Below are positions 52,451 to 63,783 of a stretch of 64,000 bases of DNA, in pieces. A program made the translations under genes and the position numbers. The notes under the pieces are model-generated. The model was not told the origin of the DNA and did not search any database. It saw nothing but the letters and a program-made list of their open reading frames with translations. How positions within the stretch are numbered: the first letter of the stretch is position 1; each line of letters starts with the position of its first letter. The stretch is from the NCBI RefSeq assembly GCF_027942865.1, contig NC_134520.1:4648501-4712500 (forward strand), read 5' to 3'. This DNA is from Odontesthes bonariensis. Its lineage: Eukaryota; Chordata; Actinopteri; Atheriniformes; Atherinopsidae.

Positions 52451-53854
52451 GATGGCAAATGAACAGGGCCACGATATCTATGTAAAGGTTTTGTCACAGA
52501 CAAGTACAGACAAAGTGCGCTCAGTGTTGTTGTCGCTGGTGTGTGGAGGACTTCCTGGCTGGGTCACGTGACGCAGCGGAAAGGCGCGCCTTGTAACTGT
52601 TCAGTATTTTTGCTCAATTACAGTCAAACACACCGGAGAACTTAACCTTTAGGACCTCATTTAATTTAACTTTTTTTTAATCATATTAATTGTATTTAAA
52701 AAAAAATCGATTTCAATCGTTTAAAATGTTAAGGATGTGCGTAAGAAGCCTTGATAAGACAGATTTTGGGGCTGTTATCTCGATAATGGGATACCTCCAG
52801 GACAGGACTCATTTCCTGACTTACCGTTAACTACTCACCTCCACATTACAATATGTTATCCAAAAAATCTATCAAAACAATACTCAGGTGTCCAGATAAA
52901 CACTAAAACATATGTTTGCCTGAGATAATTCAACAACCTGAAAGTAAAACCCGTGGAAATGTTCATATGAGTTCCTGCCTTCTTATCATATAAAATACCG
53001 CTGCTGTGACCCGATTTCATACAATAAAATCACATACAGTATAACCAGATAGGTGACGCAATTATCCAGATGAAATGCAAATTTTCTGGGTGGATGGAGT
53101 ATTCTTGCCATAAAAACAAAGGATTCTGGATTTAAAACGGAAGAAATAAAGCACTAATACTCCATTTCTAGAATGTGGATTCATTCCTCAAATCATTAAC
53201 GCTGATAACCAACTTTAAACTGCACAGTGAGTGTCTGTGGAACACAATACTTCACTAAATATTTAAAAGACTTTGACTGCTTAAATATTTGTTCACATAA
53301 GATAATTGATTTATAAAAAGTCACATAAACTCACATGTTAGCTATCAAAAGCAATAGTTTAAATCCACTTTAGATTAGGATTGTGATACTTGATACTGTG
53401 ATAATTGGCGACTTGAGATTAATCGTGTTGAACATGATAAAGCTATTAAAAGAATCAGAATGAATGCATATAAAGGGCTTACACATGTTGTCTTAGTGAT
53501 GTAGATTATATAGATGCAGTTGGTTCATTTACGTAAGCTTTAATAGTTTAAATTATTACAGATATTTATACAATATAATACACAAAAGCCACGATTATTA
53601 AGTTTTGATCTAAACAAATCACTGAATTTCCAAGAAGAGAAAATCTGCTCAGGTAATGAAGCAAGAAAAAATTTAAATTGTGAGGTAAACATGCATTTTT
53701 CTACACATTAAAAGAGGAAGGTGTGCAGGATGAAGAGTCACAGACTCTCCAATGCAGGACCACAAGCAGGCTGATTCAGCGACTTCAATAAGAGACCTGC
53801 CGCCTCTTTAAAAACACTTCATCCAGCCTGAATCATCACCCAAACACACGGGGA
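52451..53854. other. Interval between sft2d2 3' end and chd1l start
   Basis: The chd1l-proximal 150 bases are GC-richer, with a GTCACGTGAC palindrome. The remainder (52620-53854) is AT-rich with no coding exon and holds the sft2d2 3' untranslated region. No repeat family was recognised. Confidence 0.5.
52563..52572. promoter_or_regulatory. GTCACGTGAC E-box palindrome upstream of chd1l
   Basis: A perfect 10-base palindrome around CACGTG, about 113 bases upstream of the chd1l ATG (52450) and next to GCGCGCC. It matches the site class bound by USF/TFE/MYC-type bHLH-zipper factors. Use in this promoter is inferred from position only. Confidence 0.45.
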
Positions 53855-56477
53855 TCACTTCAAGCACACAGCCACCATCTTCATGATCGCCTCTCTGAAA
53901 GGTAATTCACATAAATCAGACACTTTTATACGCATCACTGAAACAGATGATTAGAATAAATAGTGCTAAGAAGACCAACCTCACACACGGGACGTATGAC
54001 AGACTGTACCTGCAAACAAAATACATTTCAGGCCACAAAGTCTCAGTAACCTTCGACTGAAAACTGTACAGTGCAGAGGAACCTCGACTCACCAGGAAAA
54101 TGACAAGACTTCCAAAATGCAAAACAATAAAGCAAGTCCAAAGTTTTTCCACTGAAAGAAAAAAAAGAGAGAGAGAATAACAGAATACATGTGAAACACC
54201 GAAGTTGATGCATGCTACCTGTCGGCTGTGAGTACAGTCAGGAAGTGATCATTGTTGCCTTGAAGCTCACTCACCCAGAAGGCTGCACACAAAGTCAACA
54301 CAAGGCACGTCTGGAGAAATGAGTGGGACAAATATAATCAAAGATTTAAAAATGGGCCTTTCTTAAGTTACACTAAACAAAGGAAATCATACTACAAAGG
54401 CTACATATTCTTTTTTTTTTTACACATCTCATCAAAGTTTAGCATGATGCTGCTAAGCACACAGACATACTGATGCTCATACTGGAACAGAAACTATCTG
54501 CAGTAAACAGGTTGAACAATAAGGACTGTGCATACAGTCACGTGACTCTCTTTATCAGGTGTAAAGTTTTACGTCTCATGACATCATTGTAAAAAAAAAA
54601 AAAAATTCAGACATTTTGTTGTAGATTTGCTGCTGTGTTTTAGATCATTGTCCTGTTGTGTGACCCAGTTTCAGCTGTCTGACAGATGGCCTCACTTTTG
54701 ACTCTAGAACAGGAGTTCATGGTCGACTCAATGACTGTAAGGTGTCCAGATCCTGTGGCTGCACAACATGCCCAAATTATCAGCCCTCCACCACCGTGCT
54801 ATGGACAGCTGGTGTGAGGTGTTTGTGCTGATTTGCTGTGTTTTGTTTTCTTCAAATGTTCTGCTGTGCATCATGACCAAACATCTCCACTTTGAGCTTG
54901 TTTGTCCAAAGGACATTGTTCCAGAAGTCTTGTGGTTTGTTCAAATTAACTTTGTAACTTCAATCATGCTGCCATGTTCTTTAGAGAGAAGATACTTTCG
55001 CCTGCAACCCTTCCAAACAAACATACTTTTTTTTTTTTTTTTTTTTTTTTAAATTGTACTGTCATTAACTTTAACATCATTCAAATTGCTAACTGAGGCC
55101 TGTAGAGACTGAGATGCAGCTCTCAGGTTTATGCGACTTTTCTGAGCATTACACAGTCTGATTGGGGGGTGGACCTGATTTGGGTAAATCTGATCTTAAT
55201 CTTAATCTGCTTGGACGTCCACTCCTGGGAGGATTTGGCAACTATCTTGAAAGTTTTCCACTTGTGAATAATCTTTCTCTCTGTAGAAATATGAACTTAA
55301 TTGTTTAAAAACTCATCCCAGATTGATGGGCAGCAACAACTGCCTCTCTAAGATCATCGCTGATGTCTTTCCTCCTTGGCATTGTGCTAACACACACCTG
55401 AACGCTCCAGAGCAGCAAACTGCTAAAGCTTCAAGTGCATCTCATAAGCAGCACCTTAATCTGCTTAATTATTGTGGAAGCTGTAAGGGTGGACAGATAC
55501 TCTTTTTTTTTTTTTTTAAATCATAATTATTGACTTTGTGGAGCCGTCACTCAACTCAGTTCACCAATGTATAACATATCTTTTCCTCATATGTGGGTAA
55601 ACTCTAAGCAACTAGAGCACAACGTCCTCTCAGTTTTCAGAACAGATTCTCCTGCTTCATTTTTTGTGCTCTTACAAGCATAAGTGTGGTGGCGAGCGCT
55701 CTTGTTTTGTCACACATCCTCTTCAGCTGCTTCAGGGGTCCCATCAGAAACATTGTGCTATCAAACACAAGAAGAAACGCGTCAAATGTGTTCATTCATC
55801 GAATGCTTTTCAAAAGTCCATCACCACATCCCTCTCCAGGATGCCTTTGACACTCACCTGCAGAGAGCGCATATGTTTCCAAAAGTGTAAAAGACGATGA
55901 AGAGAGTCAGACCAATTTTGGGGAGGAAGAGCATACAAACTCCCTGCAAGTCACACAAAACATAAAAACACAACAGCAGCTGATTTATAGGTCAAACATT
56001 ATGCTGAATCTCTAAGCTGCGCTTTACTCATTTGGGCGGGACTTTTCATAGTGACAAATAAATGAACACCGCATCTTCAACATTCCTCGGAGCAAGAAGA
56101 ACCTGTAAGGCCACATCAGCTCTACCTGCACACCTCCTGGAAATGGAGGACAGCAAACGGTTGACACAGAAGGCATCACACTGCTGTACATAATTACCAA
56201 AACTGTGCATGCGGCTCCAACCACGAAACAGGCGATGAACCCCTTCAAACGTGTCCCCCAGCCCAAAGTCGAGGCTTCATTCATGGTCTGCAGTCAGAGA
56301 CAGGGAAAAAAAAATTAATAAAAAAAAAAAAAGCTGAATAAATTATCAGTCAGTGAGCCACCTGGAGTCACCGTCTGAGTGGTGAAAGCTGAAGTTTGTG
56401 TGTCTTTTCACCTCTAAAACGGTTCGGTCTTCTCTTCGCGCCTCCTCGCCGCTTAGAACCGATTTTAATTTATCCAT
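53855..56477 (-). CDS. sft2d2: SFT2D2, SFT2-domain Golgi traffic protein, complete
   Basis: Small four-pass membrane protein of the SFT2/GOT1 group, implicated in fusion of endosome-derived vesicles with the Golgi. Exons in transcript order: 56477-56412, 56287-56198, 55943-55858, 55757-55676, 54310-54275, 54151-54093, 54009-53980, 53894-53855; 489 bases, 162 residues (human SFT2D2 has 160). It starts MDKLKSVLSGEEARREDRTV. The family signatures are TRLKGFIACFVVGAACTVL (membrane span 1), LFIVFYTFGNICALCSTMFL then MGPLKQLKRM (span 2 and the conserved loop), TCLVLTLCAAFWWKN (span 3) and GLALLFCILEVLSFSWYSLS (span 4), ending AVCLK. FIACF, the cytosolic N-terminus and the AVCL-type end favour SFT2D2 over SFT2D1. 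One very short exon (36 bases) is supported by phase and by family sequence. Confidence 0.93.
54590..55520 (-). mobile_element. Tc1-like transposon remnant in sft2d2
   Basis: Read on the minus strand, 54916-54728 encodes FGQTSSKWRCLVMMHSRTF, a decayed version of the Tc1 segment before the HGGG block, followed by degraded sequence. The plus-strand text around 'ggacattgttccagaagtcttgtgg' and 'agattgatgggcagcaacaactg' is characteristic of this teleost family. Two long T runs (55027-55050 and about 55503-55517) interrupt it. It fills the sft2d2 intron 54311-55675. Confidence 0.7.
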
Positions 56478-56796
56478 AGCCGGAGATCACTGAGGGTCGA
56501 GCTGCTGGAAAGGAGAAATCGGGTCGTTTCCTTGACAGACAGAAACTTCGCTGAGTTTCCTCGAGTCTGCGTGGATGGGCAGCTACGTCACGTCGCAGCC
56601 AGCAGAGCTGTCAGTATGTTACCTGCTCAGGTGTGGGACTGCTGTTAGTCACACACCTGACCGGAGCAGCAGCAAAGAGGTCTCACTCTGATTGGATTTT
56701 TCTTTAAAAAAATACCTACTCACGTCCGCGTGAAACATTTGGGAGCAAGAGATTTCGACTTGTTTATTTTACATATTAATATTTTCAACATCTCAG
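56478..56796. promoter_or_regulatory. 5' flank of sft2d2
   Basis: The first 110 bases upstream of the start codon are GC-rich, with TACGTCACGTCG at about 56584-56595 (a CRE-like TACGTCA core). Further out the sequence becomes ordinary up to the TTAA element at 56797. Promoter role is inferred from position. Confidence 0.35.
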
Positions 56797-59658
56797 TTAA
56801 AGCTGCAGTCTGCAGGATTTGTTGTTGTCATACGTAAAGTCCTAATTTTTGGCATTTTAAGAGTTTACATGATCTATCAGAACGCTTGAAGTTGAAAACG
56901 GTGACCTCCGTAGTCGCAAAATGCAAGAAATGCTTATTTTTTAACCGAAAAATAAAAAGTTATTCAACTTCCTGTCCCGCCCCATCAAAACACATGAGAA
57001 CTCGTGCACATCTACGTGCACGCCAGATGCGCGTACACGACTCCTCATTCATCAACTCACCTGTCATTTGCGATCATGGAAGACACAGTGGCCCTCATTT
57101 ATCAAGCCGTCGTAGAAAGCATCGTAGATATGAGCGGAGAACTCGTCGTACGCAGAGGTTCAAGTGAGATTTACAGAACATGCGTACCACACCAATCCCA
57201 TCGTAAGACCGAGCGGCTGTTGATAAATCCGGTGGCTGAAATCCATCGTAATGATCCTAACCACGCCTTCTACAAAACGGGGCTGAGAGGCCGCACCTCT
57301 AGAGTTTGCGACATGGATAGACGAAAGGCGGCAAAGAAACGCTGTCAACGCTGTTGACAGCCGTCCCAGCTGTCAACAGCGTTGGCGATGTAAATCGCAG
57401 ACCGGACGAGGTATGTATTTTCCCCTACTGTGATGGTCAATAAAATGTGATAAACTCCAGATTAAATAAAATCTAAAATTGAGCGATGTTTTACCTTTTC
57501 TCCAGTAAGATCAGGAAGAAGTGGTCCGATATGAAATTGGCCAAAAAAGAAGGTCGCAGCTCTCCGACGCAGCATGTCACAAACGGGAGGAGGGGCGGGG
57601 GGTGGGGGGTGGGGGGGGGGGGGGGGGGGGTCCAGGTTTGGATTTGAGTGCCTTGGAGGAGAGGGTGGCTGGCGTGATCGGAGCTACGTCCTCATCGGGC
57701 GTGCCAGGGAAACTTGACACTGATGCGCCCATGCTAGAGCTCAAGAATGGTAAGAATGACTGCACACCCAAGACGTTTAAATAACACAGTTGCTTTAATT
57801 TTCAACACAAATGAGTTTCCTAATCAAACTAATATTTTTCATTCACAGATGAATCCAAAATGGCATCCGGGCAACCTGACCCGCGCGACGAATACGCGGC
57901 CCGTCAACATCCGAGGCGTCTGCCTGCCTCTGCCCCCCCCCCGGTCTGCAGCGTCACACCGGCCAGCCGTGTTAACCACAGAGGTCCTAGAAAGACAAAC
58001 AGAGATCGTGAAGTGGATGATGGCTTTAACACACACCGTGCAATCTATCGACAGTACATTGAAAGACATAAATGAAACACTGAAGTCACAGAATAAATGC
58101 TGAAAGAAATCGTTGTTCTCCTTTCTTTTTTCCTTGAATAACAGAATGCTTACCGAAAGTCAGAATCGCTGAATAAGTTCCTCTGCTCCTGAGCGCTCTT
58201 GGCTGTGCAGGCTGGTGGTAGGGATCTCTGGGTGCGGGGTCCTCTGGATGTACATCTGGAAATGGCACTCCGCATGCAATAATAATATTGCATACCTTTT
58301 CGGGCGGATAGGGTTCCCCCCACAGCCGAGAGACAGATCCAGCTTTAGGAGCCATATACACCTCTCCACAGGGGTACGCGTGCGCGAATGCGCAGTGTTA
58401 AAGCCCCTCTCTTGTTCGGTGTGAGGGTGCACGGTTGATTAATGAGCCATCACTCTCCCAATTACGGAGTTGTACTTGTTTAATTTATTTAATTTGCGTT
58501 TATGTTTATATTTATGTGGAAGTCAAATAAAACATGGGCCTTCTTTAAAGTGATAAGTCTGTCATTTTAACCTATTTGTTGCGACTCCTGAGCACGCACT
58601 AGTGACGCTGCTGTATTGCAGTCACCGCAAGTCAAAATGGAAAAGTGCGTACACGGCCTCAGACCTGTCGTGGCGATTTCATCTTTCCTGCGTTCACGAT
58701 GGATTTGATAAATGCCAACCTATGCGCAGAAAAGAACGTACACACGACCTACGCACGTTTTTCGTCTTACGCAAGTTTGATAAATGAGGGCCAGTAAGTA
58801 GACAAGCCCGTAAAGAAGTTCAATAGTCTAGAAAAATAAGCGTGGGGACGAGCCTATCGCGCGTGCACAATCGGTGATTGACAGGCAGCAGAGCCCAGCT
58901 CATAACCTGATTGGTTACCTTTTACCGGTCCGGTCTGCAATTTTGTAAACAAACCTGCTGGCTTTGGAGGGACCTAGCGGGACATATAGGGGACCTAGAG
59001 AACTCGTTTTTTTTTTGTATTGGGGTATTTAATGTACTACTTTCAGAATCCCCGGACAGTTCCAGGCATTATGCTTGAAAAAGAGTTGCAGACGGTATTT
59101 TATGTACTATTTAATGTAGTACATTAAATACCCCAATACAAAAAAAAATGAGTTCTCTAGGTCCCCTATATGTCCCGCTAGGTCCCTCCAAAGCCAGCAG
59201 GTTTGTTTACAAAATTGCAAACCGGACCGGTAAAAGGTAACCAATCAGGTTTACGAGCTGGGCTCTGCTGCCTGTCAATCACCGATTGTGCACGCGCGAT
59301 ACAAGGTAGGCTCGTCCCCACGCTTATTTATCTGGACTATTGAACTTCATTTCGGGCTAGTCTACTTACTGTGTCTTATGATCGCAAATGACAGGTGAGT
59401 TGATGAATGAGGAGTCGTGTAGGCGCATCTGGCGTGCACGTAGACGTGCACGAGTTCTCATGTGTTTTGAAGGGGCGGGACAGGAAGTTGAATAACTTTT
59501 TATTTTTCGGTTAAAAAATAAGCATTTCTTGCATTTTGCGACTACGGAGGTCACCGTTTTCAACTTCAAGCGTTCTGATAGATCATGTAAACTCTTAAAA
59601 TGCCAAAAAGTAGGACTTTACATATGACAACAACAAATCTTGCAGACTGCAGCTTTAA
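56797..59658. mobile_element. Large TTAA-flanked palindrome carrying a Harbinger insertion
   Basis: Ends TTAA/AGCTGCAGTCTGCAG (TTAA 56797-56800) and CTGCAGACTGCAGCT/TTAA (59655-59658). The left arm is 56801-57089 plus 58796 to about 59040, the right arm about 59105-59654, and the centre about 59041-59104. The arms are reverse complements with scattered differences. The left arm is interrupted by the Harbinger at 57090-58792. Frames seen in both arms (for example from 56886 on plus and 59569 on minus) are the same non-coding arm read in mirror image. Confidence 0.88.
57090..58792. mobile_element. PIF/Harbinger-type element with decayed Myb-like and nuclease genes
   Basis: Termini GGCCCTCATTTATCAA (57090) and TTTGATAAATGAGGGCC (ending 58792) are flanked by AGT on both sides (57087-57089 and 58793-58795). 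The plus strand holds parts of a Myb/SANT-like gene: MDRRKAAKKRC at 57314, an internal deletion, IRKKWSDMKLAKKEGRS-type text near 57505-57560, and VLERQTEIVKWMMALTHTVQ near 57985-58045. The minus strand at 58432-58130 holds the C-terminus of a HARBI1-like nuclease (FNTAHSRTRTPVERCIWLLK, with frameshifts). A G run of about 24 bases lies at 57606-57630. Confidence 0.85.
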
Positions 59659-59659
59659 C

Positions 59660-60120
59660 TTAGTTTATCTTTATTTTAAATGTCAGGTGGCATATTCTAA
59701 CAGCTATACATGGGCTCCTTTTCAGCCTCTGTTGATGATACTTTTGTGAGGTGTGTTTCTGAGCTTTCTTTCCTGTCTCACAGTACTGTGAACAAATTTT
59801 GAGCCCCCTTCTTTTCTTTTTATATGAACCATTCAAGCATAAAAAAGGCACCTAGAACTCAAGGGATGAACTAATGTTGTTTCTTCACATAATTAACCAC
59901 TTTTTGTATATTTAGGCACTTTGTTACCATTGTAATTCAACGTAGCTCTTCCCATCTCTTTCACTGCATCTACCAAAAAAAATGTCAAATATAACATAAT
60001 TTGACAGGCATACAACAATAATTTTATCCCTTTGAGGTGATTTTCAAATTAGCTGAAAACTTGTAATACATAAGAATGCACATCATTGATATATGTATAT
60101 GCATTGATGTATTTGGACCT
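59660..60120. other. AT-rich intergenic DNA, no feature seen
   Basis: Short frames only; no recognised repeat or exon. Confidence 0.5.
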
Positions 60121-60475
60121 TCAGTTGATCCATCTACTGTTCACTGAAGCCTCATCAGAAATGATCTCCATGAAGGGTGGCTATCAAGAAGCCATTCTTA
60201 AGGAAGGGAAACAGGAGGAAAAAGGCTGAGGTATGCCAAATAACTCAAGAAGTGGACTGAAAAACAGTGGCACCAGGTCTGATGGAGGGATGAATCCTCC
60301 CCAGAGCCCGGACCTCAACATTACTGAAGCAGTGTGGGATCATCTTGACAGAGAATGGAACAAAAGGCAGCCGAGATCCAAAGAAAAGCTTTGGGATGTC
60401 CTTCAAGAAGCCTGGAGAACTGTTCCTGAAGACTACTTAAAGAAATTTCTCTTGTATACTGTGTTGTTATTCAGG
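60120..60475 (+). mobile_element. Tc1 transposase C-terminal remnant
   Basis: Encodes NPPQSPDLNITEAVWDHLDR then KLWDVLQEAWRTVPEDYLKK, the standard C-terminal block of Tc1-like transposases carrying the third catalytic acidic residue (E in TEAVWD). Upstream parts are deleted or frameshifted. Confidence 0.8.
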
Positions 60476-61041
60476 TTTGCGCATGCTTCAGTTATTATCT
60501 GCACCCATTTCCTGTTTTGCTTGCTGTATGTAAAGACATGATGCGTGGCCCAAGACTGGGACACACGTGTATATATGACATACAACAAGATTTGTTCAGA
60601 GAACACATCAGACTGACATTTCCTTCCATTTCTGACTACTTCAACATACCAAACAGACTGTTAAAACCTGAGTGAGTTTGTTATGCATGTGTGACATTTT
60701 TTTAGGATTGAGTGACACATCTTGTTCAAAATAGAAGATCTTTAATCAGCCTGTGTCCAGAACATCTATGCTGTAGGTTCTTGAAAGTTTGGACACACAT
60801 AACTTCTTCACAATGAATTGTTAGGTATGTCCAAACTTTAGACTTAGTGATATTACAATAACACAGTATGATTATATCAATCATATAAACATTACATTTT
60901 GACTTCTTCAAATATATCACGAGAAAACAAGAGACCAAAAATATTAGACTTGATTATCTATTTGGTAAGAAAAAAAAATCAGATTTCATTAACCAATATC
61001 ATTCTCAACAGAGTTAAGAAAACACATCAAATCTTGAAATT

Positions 61042-62092
61042 GAGACATTTTACTACTTCAGGAAAAACATTAGCTCATCTTGAAATTGATGGCAGCAACA
61101 CGTCTCAAAAATGTTGGGACTGGGCAACGAAAGGCTGGAAAAGTCAGTGGAGGAGTTGGACAAACGTGTTGGGGCCAAATAGGTTAATTGTCAACAAGTC
61201 ACTGACATGATTGGGTGTCAAAAAGAGCACCTAAGAGAAGTCAAGATTCTCAGAAGATGGGCAGGAGTTCATCGATCTGTGCTTTTTAAAAAAAAAAAGA
61301 CAGTGTCTCTAAATTGTGGAGAAAATTCAGAACAATGTTCCTCAATGTACAATTAAGACAAGATTTGGAATATTCAATCATCTCCAGTACATAATATCTT
61401 CAAAAGGTGCCGACACAGTCAAAAATCAGTATTAGTGGGTCGGTGGTGTAGTGGGTGTGCAGGCACCCCATGTAAGGAGGTTACAGTTCTTGCTGCAGTT
61501 GGCCCCGGATCGAGTCCTGCATCAGACAGCCTTTACTTCGTCTCATTCCCCTTGCTCTGCCTCCTGTTTTCTGTCTCTCCTCCTACTGTCCTATCCATTA
61601 AAGGCATGAAAACCCCCCAAAAAATGATTAAAAAAATAATCAGTATTGCATATCTGTGATCTCTGGGCCTCTTAGCAAGGGCTGTTTGATTCTGTCATGG
61701 AAATCACTGCATGGGCTCAGGAACACTTTAGGAAATAATTTATCGATCAGTATCTTAACACATTTGTTGAACACATGTGAACGTGATCCAGAAAGTCTGC
61801 CATCTTCTCTGGGTCAAAGCTACAATGGGAAGGCTTTATATACATGTTAAGGACTATATTTCAGGAAGACAATGCCAAACCACACACAACTACTACAACG
61901 GCATGGCTTTGTAGTAGAAGAGTCCGGGTATTTGGGCAACATTCCTCTCCAAAAGCTAATCCCAGTTCCCTCACATCTACAGACTGTTGTTAAAGGTGAG
62001 GTGAGCATGGCCCTGTCCCAACTTTTGAGGCGCGTTGCTGTCATAAAATCCGAGATGAGCAAATATTTGTCAGCAAGCAGTAAAATGTCTCA
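61042..62092. mobile_element. Internally deleted Tc1/mariner-type element with SINE insertion
   Basis: Inverted termini of about 75 bases: 61042-61124 ('gagacattttac' to 'caaaaatgttgggac') and 62012-62092 ('gtcccaacttttgaggc' to 'gtaaaatgtctc'). Between them a transposase scrap EDNAKPHTTTTTAWLCSRR (about 61868-61925) shows the DNAKPH block of the DDE domain. A SINE interrupts it at 61434-61637. Not functional. Confidence 0.8.
61434..61637 (+). mobile_element. tRNA-derived SINE with 10-bp target duplication
   Basis: Flanked by AATCAGTATT (61424-61433 and 61638-61647). The head AGTGGGTCGGTGGTGTAGTG is A-box-like, CCGGATCGAGTCCTGCATC is the B box, and the tail CTATCCATTAAAGGCATGAA is followed by an A-rich end. 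It is the same family as the minus-strand copy at 22015-22213. Confidence 0.88.
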
Positions 62093-63096
62093 CTTTGCGT
62101 CTCCCAAAGTTGCGAATAAAAGATTGGCTGGTGAGATTTGCTCATCATAGCATTCTGGGGGTTTTTGTTCACTTTACACAGTGTCCCAGCTTTTAGTTTT
62201 AACAATTGGGGTTTTATGATATAAATGTGACGATGCACTGGGTCATATTCATCCAGAGACAGAGTAGAAAAGTGTTTCTCGAGCTTTCAGGCACGCATGT
62301 GTTTACTACGTTATCCAGCCAGACACGAAGAAGTCAAAAGAAACCGCTTATCAACATGACAAGAGTATTACTGCCCCCTGCTAGGATGGCTAAGTGATGC
62401 ATGCATCTACTTCAAACGTTATCAGGCCATTACATGACATTCAAGTTGGGTAATGCATGAGTGATTATTCAGTCCAAGTGAAATGTGATGTAACCCATGC
62501 TAGCTGCAACTTTTCAAGTGACATAAAAGAGTACGATAAGATAAATTTAATCTCCGTGTAAGGCAACATGTCATAATGATATCAAATAGCAGAAGCTAAA
62601 AGTTCTAAAAGTTGTTTGGCGTTTTTCTTTGACTCGACGTGTGACTCAACTTGTCACGTCATGGAGTAAAAAAAAAAAAAAGAAGCTGTGTCAGTATTCA
62701 AGGAAGAGTTTTCAAGTAACACTGCGGATGCTGTGCTGATGATAACTGATTTCAGCACAAGATGGCGACTGCTGAGCAAGAAATTCTCAACAGAAAAAAA
62801 AAAAGTTTTGAGGAGCTAGATGAAAAGAACGTGATCCACTAAAAGCCTTGTGTGCACAATAATAACAAAGATATAACAGTAAATGAAAAATGTTACATCA
62901 CTGTTAAATAAATAGCATGTAAGGTTAAAGAGGGTTTATATCTGGTTAAATAAGGCAGAGGTAGAGATATATTTCGAAGGCAGACCATGTTCATATCCCT
63001 ATTCTGTCTGTGTGCCGTGCTTCTGGTCATGCTGCTGCGTCACATCCCTGATTCATCTGTGATATTCGTGAGTCATTCGGTGTGCGACTCTTGTCT
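62093..63096. other. Intergenic DNA downstream of the TMEM45-family gene
   Basis: No exon or clear repeat recognised; A runs near 62667 and 62800. It probably includes the 3' untranslated region of the gene ending at 63097 (minus strand). Confidence 0.45.
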
Positions 63097-63783
63097 TCAT
63101 AACATCTCGTCCTCTGACTCTACATCCCGCTCTCTGGTCTTCAGGAGTCCCATTTCCATTGGAGGAGTCCTCCTCAGTCTGGAGCGCACCAAACTTAGAT
63201 ACAAACCACAACAAACACCAGAGTCACACATAACGTAAACTGCTGTGCAGAAGGAGCTATCAGAAGTACTCAAGTTGTTATCATCAGTGATTTGGAATTC
63301 TTGTGAGACTTCCAGGATAAATTAACAAGCACCACCTCATAGGGTGTCTGGTGTGGAGCAGGTTCTCACCAGCTGACGGTGCAGTACAGCACGCTCACGA
63401 GAAGCATGGCGAAGGCGAGGTGCCAGGAGTAACTCATGGTTACAAACATCATGTTGTTGTGGTCTTGTAGGTCCCACTCAGGGCCATTGGGAGGGTACAG
63501 CACAAAGCCAATCTGTGGTCAAAGAGGAGCTCACGTCAGGAGTCTGTATGAGCACTTACACAAACTTCTGCTCTCAAAAGCTGAAAATTCAAATTTACCT
63601 CCCAGAACCAGCTTCCCTGCAGGAGGGTGAGGGTGCAGCGCAGCAGCTCCAGAATGATGTTACCCCGGTGGAAGACCTCCAGGAAGGCGATGATAGCCTG
63701 GCCGAAGACAGCGTAGAGAAGGAGCTGATGCACGTGGACGTCCAGCATGCTCCTTCCATGGAGGTGGTAGAGGAAAAGAAATC
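63097..63783 (-). CDS. TMEM45-family seven-pass membrane protein, 3' part
   Basis: Last three coding exons in transcript order: 63783-63599, 63512-63370, 63193-63097, in continuous phase; earlier exons lie beyond the window end. Exon one encodes FLFYLHHLHG-type text (frame FLFLYHLHGRSMLDVHVHQL), then LLYAVFGQAIIAFLEVFHRG, NIILELLRCTLTLLQGSWFW. This matches human TMEM45B ([45 protein letters not shown]). Exon two gives IGFVLYPPNGPEWDLQDHNN, then MFVTMSYSWHLAFAMLLVSV. The tail ends TRERDVESEDEML, acidic like TMEM45B (GSDEE). Molecular role in fish is not known from the sequence. A or B paralogue is not resolved, so no symbol is given. Confidence 0.88.

Noticed and set aside
56886-57167. Frame MKLKTVTSVVAKCKK, seen again on the minus strand at 59366-59569
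   Set aside because: Same palindrome arm read from both sides; non-coding MITE sequence.
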